Positions 45,010 to 54,015 of a stretch of 64,000 nt of DNA are shown here, in pieces (the first letter of the stretch is position 1; each line of letters begins with the position of its first letter). The notes beneath the pieces are model-generated. The model was not told where the DNA came from and made no database searches. It worked only from the letters and a program-made list of their open reading frames with translations. The translations under genes and the position numbers were made by a program. Source of the DNA: Leisingera daeponensis DSM 23529 (GTDB lineage: Bacteria > Pseudomonadota > Alphaproteobacteria > Rhodobacterales > Rhodobacteraceae); the NCBI RefSeq assembly GCF_000473145.1, contig NZ_KI421503.1:1-64000 (forward strand), read 5' to 3'.

Positions 45010-45861
45010 TCAGAAATCCAAACCGAAATCGACGGTTCCCGCCGAATGGGTCAAAGCACCGGAGGAAATATAATCCACATTTGCCGATGCGATTTCGCGC
45101 AAACGGCCAAGGGTCACATTCCCGCTGGCTTCTGTCTTCGCCCGCCCGTCAATGCGCTTTACAGCTTCGGCCATGTCTTCGGTCGACATATTGTCGAACA
45201 TGATGACATCTGCTCCCCCGGTCTGAAGCACCTCGTCCAACTGATGCAAACCGTCGATCTCGATCTCTACCACGACCATGTGACCCACATTTCGTTGAAC
45301 GGCTTCCAGCACCTGTTTGATGCCACCAGCCGCTGCGATATGGTTGTCCTTGATCAGGATCGCATCGGACAGGGAAAACCGATGATTGTGGCCGCCGCCA
45401 TGCAAAATGGCGAGCTTTTCGACAAGTTTCAGCCCCGGTGTGGTTTTGCGTGTACAGGTGATACGTGTCTTGGTACCCGCAAGCTCCTGAACATAGGACG
45501 CTGTCAAGGTTGCCGTCCCAGACAACCGTCCGGCAAAGTTCAGGGCAACACGCTCTGCGGCAAGGATCGACGCCGCCGATCCCTCTATACGCATCAACGT
45601 ATCGCCCGCTTTGCAGGCCGTACCATCCGCGACGACAGTCTCGACCACAAGATTGGGATCAATCAGCCGAAACGCGAGAGAGGCCACCTGCATCCCAGAA
45701 ACAACCGCGTCCTGCCGTGCACGCATTTGCGCCTTGTAGCGCGTGCCTTCAGGCAGAACGGAACGGGTTGTCACGTCGCCTGCGGCACCCAGGTCCTCCA
45801 TAATAGCGTTCCGAACCATGGGTTCGAGGATGATATCGGGGACGTTCGCAACATTGCTCAT
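45010..45861 (-). CDS. quinolinate phosphoribosyltransferase
   Basis: NadC, 283 residues, full length. It converts quinolinate and PRPP to nicotinate mononucleotide in NAD synthesis. Family blocks: EDLGAAGDVTTRSVLPEGT, GTATLTASYV, the substrate-binding TRKTTPGLKLVEKLAILHGGGHNHR (residues 135-159), LIKDNHI and EIEIDG with VIMFDNMS. nadA and nadB are absent, so it is an orphan. It is intact while the genes on both sides are pseudogenes. Phthalate mimics quinolinate and inhibits this enzyme in other bacteria, and a QPRTase gene also accompanies a Burkholderia phthalate cluster, so a protective second copy is likely. Confidence 0.93.
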   Translation of the reverse strand: MSNVANVPDIILEPMVRNAIMEDLGAAGDVTTRSVLPEGTRYKAQMRARQDAVVSGMQVASLAFRLIDPNLVVETVVADGTACKAGDTLMRIEGSAASILAAERVALNFAGRLSGTATLTASYVQELAGTKTRITCTRKTTPGLKLVEKLAILHGGGHNHRFSLSDAILIKDNHIAAAGGIKQVLEAVQRNVGHMVVVEIEIDGLHQLDEVLQTGGADVIMFDNMSTEDMAEAVKRIDGRAKTEASGNVTLGRLREIASANVDYISSGALTHSAGTVDFGLDF

Positions 45862-45987
45862 TATTTTTTAGATCCTTATCGGTTTGCAAAAGGGGCAGGA
45901 AGGGATGGTCTCATCCCGGCCAAAGCAATCAATACAGAAAAAGCTTTTGGATCCCAGACCCCGTTCGCACATTACCTACGCACCGGG

Positions 45988-47447
45988 TCACTGACCCGAC
46001 AGATTGATATGCACATTCTTTTCATGGGTGAAGGAAATCAGTTCGCCAATACCTACTTCGCGCCCGATACCCAATTGCTTGACCCCACCGAACGGGGCAC
46101 CAAGGAAATGCCGACCGACTTCGTTAACCCAAACAAACCCGGCCTCGACGCGTGCAGCCGTACGATGAGCCATCACCAGATCCCGAGTCCAAATTGCACA
46201 GGGCAGCCCAAGCTCAAGTGCATTGACCTCGTTCAGCATGGAATGCTTCGTCCGACCATTTGCGAACCGCAAGAACTGGCCCGAAAATCTCTTCACGGGC
46301 GATACGCATCTGCGGCGTTACATCCGCAAAAATCGTCGGCGCGATAAAGCTGCCTTTCGCCAGCGGACTATCCGTGACCGCATAACCGCCAGTAACGGCG
46401 CGCGCACCCTCACTTTTGGCAGAGTCAATGAAACCCATGACCCGGTCGAACTGCGCACGGCTGACAATCGTGCCTATCGTGGTTTCAGGATCCGTCGGAA
46501 CGCCCGGCTTATATCTTTCAACAGACTCGGCCAGATAGGAAATGACTTCGTCGTGGATATCCTCGTACAGGAATGCGCGACTTATCGAGCCACAGGACTG
46601 GCCGCACCAGCCAAAGTTCATTCTAGCGACAATCGCGTCCGCAATCTTTTTCGGATCACTGTCGGGATAGGCAATCAACGCGTTCTTGCCACCCAGTTCC
46701 AGCAGTACAGGTTTGCCCGTAACGCTGGCGCTTCGCATCACAGCCCGGCCAGCCGACACAGAGCCAATAAGCGTGACCTTTGCAGCGCCAAGGTGCTCGG
46801 CCAGGCCAGCACCTGCCTCTAGATCACCCGGCAACACGTTGAATGTGCCTTTGGGCATCAGGCCATCAACAATCTCTGCCAGGCGCTATGCAGACAAAGG
46901 CGCCTGTACCTGCGGCTTGATGATGACAGCGTTCCCTGCCGCCAAAGGCGCCGCCATTTTACCGCCACAAAACATGAACGGATGATTGAACGCCAGGATA
47001 CGTGCCACAACACTAAGCGGCTGGCGCAGGGTCATATTCACCCGATCCGGCCCCATAGGGATCGTGTCGCCCTTCATTTCAGTCACAAGACCGGCGAAAA
47101 ACTCCATCTGGGCCGCCGCGATGGCCGCGCATCTCGGTATATGGGTTGCCGCAATTGGCCGCGTCCATCATCGCAAGCTCATCTCCGCGCTTGTGCAAGA
47201 GAGCCGCGATTTCCTGCAGAATACTGGCACGCTCAAGAGGAGCAACATCACGCCATTCCTTCAAACACGCAGGCGCTACGTCCACCTCGGCCCGGGTCGC
47301 CGCAGCCACTAATCCGATCAGCTGACCTGTGCCCGGGTTAAAAGTCTCCTCGTAATTTCCTGCGCTTGGCGAAACCCATGCGCCCCCACAATACAGCTGT
47401 TCCTTACCAGAGAGAGCATGGTTTGCATCCATATTCACCATGCGCAT
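45988..47447 (-). pseudogene. NAD-dependent aldehyde dehydrogenase, decayed
   Basis: Originally about 485 residues. All catalytic parts are readable: NHPFMFCGGKMAAPLAAGNA, LELGGKNAL (general-base Glu), GQSCGS (nucleophile Cys) and EEIFGPVLAVRKW. Three lesions break it: a frameshift near 47127 after YTEMRG, an in-frame TAG at 46886-46888 inside QAPLSA-RLAEIVDG, and a frameshift near 46235 after KWSDEA. Related to betaine/benzaldehyde-type dehydrogenases. A promoter with a MarR-type operator remains upstream. Confidence 0.88.
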
Positions 47448-47473
47448 ATGACGTTTCCTCCCGCGATTGCCCT

Positions 47474-47501
47474 TGATTACTTAGATTTCTAATATAGTCA
47501 A
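47474..47501 (-). promoter_or_regulatory. promoter and MarR-type operator, aldehyde dehydrogenase
   Basis: Minus-strand -35 TTGACT (47501-47496) and -10 TAATCA (47479-47474), spacing 16; the palindrome TTAGATTTCTAA (47481-47492) fills the spacer. Confidence 0.65.
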
Positions 47502-47981
47502 CCAATGAACCCCATCGCCTGCCAACTGAAATCGTTGGGCGTATGAAAGGTTTTCGCCGGGCGGCACGCAGGTTAGCTGCCCTGCCAGGCACCCCCCACC
47601 GGGTGCCGCTGATCGCTAGCGCATCGGCTGGGGTGACTAATGCCTTCCCAGCTACCAAAATTCAAGTGAAATATTGGGCCCTCCACTAGCAAGCAAATTA
47701 CCGCCATACGCTCACTATCTGCTATTTTAGATCACTAATTATTCGCGTAAATACTCTCTTGGATTGAATTATTTTCTGGGCATTCAATTGATTAAGAAAA
47801 AGACAGCCTGGCCCTTTCAGGAAGGGTTTATCATCAACGGAACGGCGGAAACCCATGTGTTTACCGACTACCGCTGGAATGATGGAAGCGTGAGCCGCCG
47901 CCAGTTTGTGGATCCAAACAGTTACGACCACACGCGTATCACAGTACGGCCGATTTCACTAAAGCTGCCAAGCAGCCAGGA
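47502..47981. other. border between catabolic cargo and virB region
   Basis: About 480 bases with little that can be named. A 7-bp stem GGCACCC/GGGTGCC is at 47588-47607. A plus-strand frame 47764-47988 (74 codons, ending ITVRPISLKLPSSQDQ) has no ribosome site or relatives I know and could be a remnant. The junction of cargo and conjugative backbone probably lies here. Confidence 0.35.
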
Positions 47982-48560
47982 TCAGTAGGAGAACCACTCC
48001 GAGTGACCCACCGTGCCCTCGTAGTCTCCGTATTCGACCATGATGCTGCGCAAATAGAAGTACGAGGAACTTCCGCCGCTCGGAAAGGCAATCTCCTGCC
48101 CGCTTTCCGAGATGAATGTCACGGGCCAGGGCGTGTGGGATCGGTAGACCCGCTGGATGTACCGGCAGGTGCGGTTCTCTCGGTCGCAGGAACGAAGCGA
48201 CCAGTCCCAATACCGATCACCTCCCCTTTCTCTATAGGCTTGACCGGTGAACCAGATCACATGAGTGCGGTTCAGCCATTCATACTCCGGCAGGTTGGTG
48301 TCGAGTTCGCCCTCCCCGCCGGGACCGCCCAGCTCGACCGGCACATGGGCAAAGGTGCAGACTCCGAAGGGCGGCAGGCTCGGCCAGGGTGTGATCCGTC
48401 GAATCATCGTGCGATAGGCCCGTGCGCAAACCGCACTGGGAGGAAAACCGCCCGCCATGCAGAGCATGATGGCGCAATCGATGTCATAGGCCTGCGCCTT
48501 CTGCGGAGCTCCAAACACCGCCATCACTCCCATTGCAGCTGCCATCGCCTGTCGCTTCAT
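47982..48560 (-). CDS. exported Cys-rich protein next to virB
   Basis: A 192-residue protein with a signal peptide (MKRQAMAAAMGVMAVFGAPQ, cleavage after AQA near 23). The mature start YDIDCAIMLCMAGGFPPSAVC, then RRITPWPSLPPFGVCTF, has four or more cysteines likely to form disulphides; further C at RSCDRENRTC. Such proteins flank virB clusters of alphaproteobacterial plasmids, divergent from the operon; I know no function. GGGAGAGCG precedes the ATG. The frame to 48587 is open but starts before this ribosome site. Confidence 0.78.
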   Translation of the reverse strand: MKRQAMAAAMGVMAVFGAPQKAQAYDIDCAIMLCMAGGFPPSAVCARAYRTMIRRITPWPSLPPFGVCTFAHVPVELGGPGGEGELDTNLPEYEWLNRTHVIWFTGQAYRERGGDRYWDWSLRSCDRENRTCRYIQRVYRSHTPWPVTFISESGQEIAFPSGGSSSYFYLRSIMVEYGDYEGTVGHSEWFSY

Positions 48561-48692
48561 ATCGCTCTCCCGCAAAAGTTGCGGCAACTATCGTACAATA
48601 TGTATTTTTCTGCAATATGTCGTATTGACTCTATATGACTTTATGGCCTTAGTGTCGTGAAGTAGAAGGGCTCTCGTGGGGAGAGTCCGAAC
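48561..48692. promoter_or_regulatory. divergent promoter region of the virB operon
   Basis: 132 AT-rich bases. Two direct copies of CAATATGT (48596-48603 and 48613-48620), 17 bases apart, may be an operator. A plus-strand TTGACT (48625-48630) is a -35 candidate; no good -10 follows at 17 bases. Confidence 0.5.
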
Positions 48693-49007
48693 ATGCCGAT
48701 AGCGCGCAACCAGATCCTGATCACCATCGATGGTGTCAAAGACCTGTCCGAGAAGGGCATCGCGTTCCGCTGCCGGTATGAACTCGTGGGGTTCACGGAC
48801 GATGGCAAGCCGCGCTACCAGTGCATCTACCTGCGCGAGGGCGAGCCGGAAGCCATTCTGGTCTCGACCCGGATCACCCCACACGGGCCGGAGCCGCGGT
48901 ATTTCAACATATGGCCGGGACTCTTCAAACATCATCTCGAGTTCGGTGACGGGCGCGATCTGCGCTTTGGTCCTGACTACAGCATTACCCTCGAGGAGCG
49001 CGGCTGA
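48693..49007 (+). CDS. small conserved protein at head of virB operon
   Basis: A 104-residue protein of unknown function: [40 protein letters not shown], then [20 protein letters not shown]. No signal peptide or membrane segment. A GGGGAGAG site lies 8 bases before the ATG. It overlaps the transglycosylase gene by about 60 bases and is the first gene of the operon, so it may be a regulator or assembly factor of the secretion system; this is only positional. Confidence 0.72.
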   Translation: MPIARNQILITIDGVKDLSEKGIAFRCRYELVGFTDDGKPRYQCIYLREGEPEAILVSTRITPHGPEPRYFNIWPGLFKHHLEFGDGRDLRFGPDYSITLEERG

Positions 49008-49644
49008 CGTCATCGCCTTCGGCCGCGACGGGACAGCCCGGACCTCGGGCTGGACCTTTCATGGCGAACGACCTGCCTGGGCGGGGCTGGGTGATAGCGC
49101 TGAGGCCGGGGTGGTTCTTGCCTCGCTGGATGCCACACCGCCGTCCGGACGCGACGACATCCTCTCCCTGATCCGCACGACTGCTGACCGGTACCAGGGG
49201 AACCGCGCCCTGCGGCAAGTCGGCCTCGATGAGGACGACTGGCTGGTCCTTTTCCAAGCCCTGGTCGAGGCCGAAAGCAGCTACAATCCGACTGCCGTGA
49301 GCCCCAAGGGTGCCTATGGTCTTGGCCAGCTGATGCCGGACACGGCCCGTGCGCTCGGCGTCGATCCGCGCGATCCCTCACAGAACCTCGACGGCGCCGC
49401 ACGCTATCTGCTCGCGCAGCTGGCCACATTCAAGGACATCAACCTGGCGCTCGCAGCCTATAATGCCGGGCCGCACCGCGTGGTCGAGTATTCCGGCACC
49501 CCGCCTTTCACCGAGACTCGCGACTACATCGCGCGCATCCATCGGATCCGGTCCCGGCTGGCGGGTGCGCCTTTTTCCGCGCCGGATATCCGTGTCGCGA
49601 CCCGCGTGCCTGCCCGCGCGCCGGTCCTTATCGAACTTCAGTAA
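48946..49644 (+). CDS. VirB1-like lytic transglycosylase
   Basis: An exported SLT-family muramidase that opens peptidoglycan for the secretion channel. The catalytic Glu is in [13 protein letters not shown], followed by [17 protein letters not shown] and [16 protein letters not shown] place the start at the GTG at 48946, which gives a signal-like [20 protein letters not shown]; the frame is open to 48730 but that part lies inside the 104-residue gene. With this start the protein has 232 residues. A second transglycosylase is encoded at 52903. The start is the least certain point. Confidence 0.82.
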   Translation: MTGAICALVLTTALPSRSAADVIAFGRDGTARTSGWTFHGERPAWAGLGDSAEAGVVLASLDATPPSGRDDILSLIRTTADRYQGNRALRQVGLDEDDWLVLFQALVEAESSYNPTAVSPKGAYGLGQLMPDTARALGVDPRDPSQNLDGAARYLLAQLATFKDINLALAAYNAGPHRVVEYSGTPPFTETRDYIARIHRIRSRLAGAPFSAPDIRVATRVPARAPVLIELQ

Positions 49645-49660
49645 AACAAGGGAACTTCGC

Positions 49661-49942
49661 ATGCTTCGACATCGCCTCAGCCGCCTCTTGCCTGCCGCCA
49701 CAACCCTGGCGGCTTTCGCAACGCCCGTCCTCGCGCAAGACTTGTCACCGATCCAGACCATGCTGGAAACCGTCGAGGCCGCGCTGACCGGTCCCATCGG
49801 GATCGCGGTCGCCACGCTCGCGGTCATCGGCACCGGTTTCATGTGCATGATGGGACGGCTGAACTGGGGCTGGTTCGCCTCGGTCATCATCGGGATCGTG
49901 CTGATCTTCTCGGCCGGCACCATCGTCGACGGCTTCTCGTGA
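49661..49942 (+). CDS. VirB2 pilin
   Basis: A 93-residue TrbC/VirB2-type prepilin. Long signal (MLRHRLSRLLPAATTLAAFA, cleavage after LAQ near 26), then two hydrophobic segments: GPIGIAVATLAVIGTGFMCMM and WGWFASVIIGIVLIFSAGTIV (over 45-65 and 70-90). The mature peptide would form the conjugative pilus. AAGGGAA is 8-12 bases upstream of the ATG. Confidence 0.88.
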   Translation: MLRHRLSRLLPAATTLAAFATPVLAQDLSPIQTMLETVEAALTGPIGIAVATLAVIGTGFMCMMGRLNWGWFASVIIGIVLIFSAGTIVDGFS

Positions 49943-50053
49943 CATTCCGGCAAAATAGCGTCCTACGAGCGACCCGAACGCGTTGTGCTACGCAAACGCT
50001 GCCTCGGGCCCCTCTCCGGACACACATTTCCTTCTAAGCCGGAATATCACCCA

Positions 50054-50332
50054 ATGGCAGAACGATCTCCCCTCTTTCTGGGCCTCGCCCGTCCGCCCAA
50101 GTATCTGGGTCTCCCTGTCGGATACCTCGTGGTTCTGGCGACCGGGGTCGTTCTGCCGTTCATCTGGACGAAGTCGATGGTGTTCTTCCTGATCGGGATT
50201 GTCGCCTATCCGATCCTCTGGTTCGTCGCCGACCGCGAGCCGCATTTCTTCGAGGTCCTGCGCGTCTCCTACGGCTCTGTGCGCGCGACGAAGAACCGGG
50301 CCCTGCATGGAGGCGACAGCTTTGGCGCGTGA
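50054..50332 (+). CDS. VirB3
   Basis: A 92-residue inner-membrane protein with LFLGLARPPKYLGLPVGY at the start, hydrophobic segments LVVLATGVVLPFIW and MVFFLIGIVAYPILWFVA, and EPHFFEVLRVSYG. VirB3 works with VirB4 in pilus assembly. The end overlaps virB4 by 26 bases, so the two are coupled. The 111-base gap to virB2 has no gene. Confidence 0.87.
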   Translation: MAERSPLFLGLARPPKYLGLPVGYLVVLATGVVLPFIWTKSMVFFLIGIVAYPILWFVADREPHFFEVLRVSYGSVRATKNRALHGGDSFGA

Positions 50333-52700
50333 TGCGGGCACCCTTTCTTCCTTCGGGACCGCCTTGCATCACGCCGGCGGCGGCGAGTTCGCGCGGGAGA
50401 GCTATCTGGCCGAGCACCTGCCGTATTTCGCGCTCACGGATGACGATGTCATGGTGCTGCGAGAAGGCGATCTCCTCGCAACCATGCGCCTCGATGGTCT
50501 CAATCCGATGACCACTGAGGACGCCCGGCTCGACGCGCTCAAGCGCGCGGTTGCCGCCATCGTCGCCCAGACCGGCAATGCCTTCGGTTTCTACATACAC
50601 CGGATCTCCGTGCCGCAAAATCTCGGGATGCGCCCCATCGAGGGCGACAGCTTCGCCGCCGCGATCGATGCGCGGTGGCAGTCCCATGTGAAAAACCTGC
50701 GCCCCGCCAAGCGCCAGCTTTATCTCAGCGTCATCCGGCGGCCCGACATCTCGGCGCGCATTCCGCTCCTTCGGGCACTGGCCCGCAAGGCCTGGGTCAA
50801 GGACCGCGCGACACGGATGCAGGAGTTGAACGAGGTCATGGGCTTCTTCGAGGTGGCGCTTGCGTCGGCCAATCCGGTCAGACTCACGAAAGCTGGCGGC
50901 GAATGGCTGGGCTATCTCAATACGCTGAACGCCGGCAGCTTCTCCCCCATCGCCTTCGGGCAAAGTGCCTTGCCCCTCTCGCACACCCTGAGCAATTGCC
51001 GCGCGACCTTTGATGGCGACGTGGCCACCCTGACCGATGCAGTGACTGGGCGGGTCAAATACGGCGCGCTCTTCTCAATGAAGACCTATCCCGCACTGAC
51101 CGACGTCACGCTGCTCGACGCGCTCGACCTGCCCCTCGACATCGTGCTCACGAACTCCTTCAGCCCGATCCCGAACAACATCATGGCCGAACGCATCCAG
51201 CGGATCATTCGTCAGATGCACGCCTCAGACGATGCCGCCGTGTCCCTGCGCGAACAGCTGGGACAAGCCGCCGATGATCAGGAGGCAGGACGCATCGCCT
51301 TTGGCGACCACCACCTCTCCATCGCGGTCTATGCGCCCGACCGCGACACGCTCGAACGGGCCGCCGCCCAGATCAAACGCGTGGGCCAGGAAATCATGTC
51401 GGTGATCGTCCGCGAAAACATGGCGCTGAAGGCGACGTATTTCGCGCAGTCGCCCGGCAACTTCGGCTACCGCGCCCGCAAGACACCAATCTCCTCGATT
51501 AATTTCGCTGACTTCGCGGCCCTGCATGGCAGCGTCGAGGGGCGCAGCCCGGACCAGTCGCCATGGGGTCAAACCATCACGGTCCTGCCCACGGTCGGCA
51601 CTTCTGGCTATCGCTTCAACTTCCACGAGGCGGGAGCCCCAAGCAAGGAACCCACGGTCGGCCATACGCTCGTTCTGGGGCGCACCGGCACCGGCAAGAC
51701 ACTGACCACCGCTTTCCTCGCAGCCCAAGCGCAACGGGTCGGCGCGCGGCTTTTCTTCTTCGACAAGGACCGCGGCCTCGAAATGGCGGTCCGCGCCCTT
51801 GGCGGGCGCTATAACGAAATCCGGGCTGGCGTACCCACGGGCCTCAACCCGCTTGCCACCGAGACCGACGAGCGCGGCCGCGCCTGGCTCTCGGACTGGC
51901 TCGCGACCCTGCTCACACGGAATGGCACGCTCTCGGGCGAGCAATCCCGCCACATCCAAAGCGCGGTCGGCCAGAACGCCGATGCGGGGGCAGGCCTGCA
52001 GCGCTTCGCCAGTTTCGAGACCCTGTTCCAGTCGCTCGATGACGATGGCGAGCTGCAATCTCGCGTCGCCGAATGGGCGCCGGGTGGGCGCTATGGCTGG
52101 GTGTTTGACGAACCCGAGCGCGGTGCGGGCCTCAAGCTCACGGGCGACATCGTCGGGTTTGATATGACCGAGATCCTCGACATGACCACCGAGCGAATGG
52201 CGGTGCTCTCCTACATCTTCCGCCAGATCGAACGTGTGGTCGAGGATCGCCGTCCCACCATCATCGTGCTCGACGAAGCCTGGAAGCTCTTGGACGACCC
52301 GTATTTCGGGGCGCGGCTGGAAAACTGGCTGGTCACGCTTCGGAAGATGAACTGCGTCGTGATCATGATGACGCAATATCCAAGCCAGCTGCGCGACAGC
52401 CGCGTTGGCAAGACCATCGTCGAAACAGTCCCGACCCAGATCCTCTTCCCGAACGATCGTGCCACTGTCTCCGACTACGACTTCCTCCGCGTCAACGCCA
52501 AGGAGGCGGCCCTTCTCGTGCAGCCCACCATCGGCCAGCGCATCGCGCTCGTTCGCTCGGCGGGCGACAGCGTCTTCGTCGATGCCGATCTCTCTGCGCT
52601 CGGAGAGTTGCTGCCCATCCTTGGCGGCGGCGCCACCGGCGAAGCCCGCGTGCCTGCCGATTGGCGCGCCAATCCCGATTTCTGGAGACATGTGATATGA
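50307..52700 (+). CDS. VirB4 ATPase
   Basis: A 797-residue ATPase powering pilus assembly and transfer. N-terminal CagE/VirB4 region FARESYLAEHLPYFALTDDD; Walker A LGRTGTGKTLTTAF (about residue 457), Walker B TIIVLDEAWKLLDD (about 655), then MMTQYPSQLRDS. The start at 50307 is within virB3; the open frame to 50199 is a shadow of virB3. Its stop overlaps the lipoprotein gene start (ATGA). Confidence 0.95.
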   Translation: MEATALARDAGTLSSFGTALHHAGGGEFARESYLAEHLPYFALTDDDVMVLREGDLLATMRLDGLNPMTTEDARLDALKRAVAAIVAQTGNAFGFYIHRISVPQNLGMRPIEGDSFAAAIDARWQSHVKNLRPAKRQLYLSVIRRPDISARIPLLRALARKAWVKDRATRMQELNEVMGFFEVALASANPVRLTKAGGEWLGYLNTLNAGSFSPIAFGQSALPLSHTLSNCRATFDGDVATLTDAVTGRVKYGALFSMKTYPALTDVTLLDALDLPLDIVLTNSFSPIPNNIMAERIQRIIRQMHASDDAAVSLREQLGQAADDQEAGRIAFGDHHLSIAVYAPDRDTLERAAAQIKRVGQEIMSVIVRENMALKATYFAQSPGNFGYRARKTPISSINFADFAALHGSVEGRSPDQSPWGQTITVLPTVGTSGYRFNFHEAGAPSKEPTVGHTLVLGRTGTGKTLTTAFLAAQAQRVGARLFFFDKDRGLEMAVRALGGRYNEIRAGVPTGLNPLATETDERGRAWLSDWLATLLTRNGTLSGEQSRHIQSAVGQNADAGAGLQRFASFETLFQSLDDDGELQSRVAEWAPGGRYGWVFDEPERGAGLKLTGDIVGFDMTEILDMTTERMAVLSYIFRQIERVVEDRRPTIIVLDEAWKLLDDPYFGARLENWLVTLRKMNCVVIMMTQYPSQLRDSRVGKTIVETVPTQILFPNDRATVSDYDFLRVNAKEAALLVQPTIGQRIALVRSAGDSVFVDADLSALGELLPILGGGATGEARVPADWRANPDFWRHVI

Positions 52701-52906
52701 GTTCGCAACCCCTTCTCGCGCTTTGCGCCGCCGCAAGCCTTCTGTCGGCTTGCGAAAAATACACTGAGAAAACCTCGCCATGCTTCGGACGCAAGGGCGA
52801 GCCGCAGGTGACCCGGTCCGCACTTTCCTTCTCGACCATGGGCGCACCGGTTCAGGAGACAGCCAAGCCCGACTGTACCTTCGAACCCCTGCCCCGTCCG
52901 GAATGA
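52697..52906 (+). CDS. VirB7-like small lipoprotein
   Basis: A 69-residue lipoprotein: MSSQPLLALCAAASLLSACE, with the lipobox LLSAC so that Cys19 would be acylated. The rest has two further Cys (SPCFGRKG and KPDCTFEPL) that could link to VirB9-like partners. By size and location it may stabilise the outer-membrane core complex as VirB7 does, though it lies after virB4 instead of between virB6 and virB8. Overlaps both neighbours by ATGA. Confidence 0.75.
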   Translation: MSSQPLLALCAAASLLSACEKYTEKTSPCFGRKGEPQVTRSALSFSTMGAPVQETAKPDCTFEPLPRPE

Positions 52907-54015
52907 GCCGCGCCGCGATCATATCCACCGGACTCTGCCTCGTCCTCGGTGCCCTGCCCGCGCTCGCCCAGGGCGTGCCGACGCAGGACAATTCCGCGAT
53001 CGGGCGCGCCATCGCACGGGTGACGGCACTGGCCGAGGATCTGGGTGTCCAGCAGGACAAGGATCGCACGGAGACGACGCTCGCCGATGTCCAGGCCGAC
53101 CAGTTGCGCGTCCTCGAGGAGATGACTGCGGCGATCACTGGTCCCGGCTTCGATATCCGCGCGCTCGAAGGCAATGCGGATTTCGGGGTGGCGGCGGTCT
53201 ATCCCAATACCGATCCAAGCCCGATGGTGAGCCGCCTTTTCGGCGAGGGACGAGAGACGGTCGAAATGATGATCGTCGAGGTCGCGGGCGAGTTTGCAGG
53301 CGCCCCCGGTGTGGCCCGCGCCGGTCTCTCGGCCACCCAGTGGCGCTGCCTCTTCCAGGCCCTGATCAAGCAGGAGAGCCGCTTCAACGTTGCCGCTGAA
53401 AGCCCGGTCGGAGCCTATGGCCTGACCCAACTCATGCCTGGCACCGCCTCCGATCTCGGCGTCGACCGCTATGACGTGAAAGACAACCTCCGCGGCGGCG
53501 CGCGTTACATCACCACGCAGCTCAACCGCTTCGGCAACATCCCCCATGCACTTGCGGCTTATAACGCAGGCCCCGGTCGGGTCATTGAATATGGTGGCGT
53601 GCCGCCCTTTGCCGAGACCCAAGGTTACGTGCGCAATATCTCGAAGTTCTACAACGAATACCTCGCCGTGGTGGGCGGTGCCGATGCGCTTGGCACGCTC
53701 TCACCTTCAGACTTTGCGCTCGCCGAATATGCCAGCATCTCCGAGGCGGGCATCTATTACGCGGCTGATAGTTCGGCGACGACCGAACAGGTGATCAATC
53801 GCCTGCGCGCCATCATCCTGCAGATCGATGAGCAACCCAATGCCAAGGCGGCCTGGGAGCTCAACACCTACGCCAAGGCCGAGATCGGCCGCATCCTCAA
53901 CCTTCGCGTCCGGCTGATGGCGGCAAACCAGCAGCGCGAGGCGGCCTATGCGCAGCACCTCGTGGCCGACCGGCTGGCCGAGCGCGACTTCATGCAGATG
54001 GGAGTTCCCGAATGA
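52903..54015 (+). CDS. VirB5-like/lytic transglycosylase fusion
   Basis: A 370-residue exported protein. Signal peptide MSRAAIISTGLCLVLGALPA with cleavage after LAQ; residues 23-95 (GVPTQDNSAIGRAIARVTAL, AEDLGVQQDKDRTETTL) resemble the start of the VirB5 protein encoded next (GVPTFDGSQLGQLVAQLEHM, AEDLNVQMQQL). Residues 150-260 are an SLT domain: [51 protein letters not shown]. The C-terminal 100 residues are helical. This is the second transglycosylase of the operon and may anchor the muramidase to the pilus base. ATGA overlaps on both sides. Confidence 0.85.
   Translation: MSRAAIISTGLCLVLGALPALAQGVPTQDNSAIGRAIARVTALAEDLGVQQDKDRTETTLADVQADQLRVLEEMTAAITGPGFDIRALEGNADFGVAAVYPNTDPSPMVSRLFGEGRETVEMMIVEVAGEFAGAPGVARAGLSATQWRCLFQALIKQESRFNVAAESPVGAYGLTQLMPGTASDLGVDRYDVKDNLRGGARYITTQLNRFGNIPHALAAYNAGPGRVIEYGGVPPFAETQGYVRNISKFYNEYLAVVGGADALGTLSPSDFALAEYASISEAGIYYAADSSATTEQVINRLRAIILQIDEQPNAKAAWELNTYAKAEIGRILNLRVRLMAANQQREAAYAQHLVADRLAERDFMQMGVPE

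Noticed and set aside
45862..45875. TTAGATCCTTAT before nadC as another regulon palindrome
   Set aside because: The right half-site is TTAT, not CTAA or CTAT, so it does not fit the motif.
47764..47988. 74-codon plus-strand open frame
   Set aside because: No ribosome site and no recognisable relatives; mentioned only as a possible remnant in the border region.
51225..53174. 649-codon minus-strand open frame
   Set aside because: Antisense shadow of virB4 and the following genes, whose motifs are unmistakable; its own translation is Arg/Gly/His-rich.
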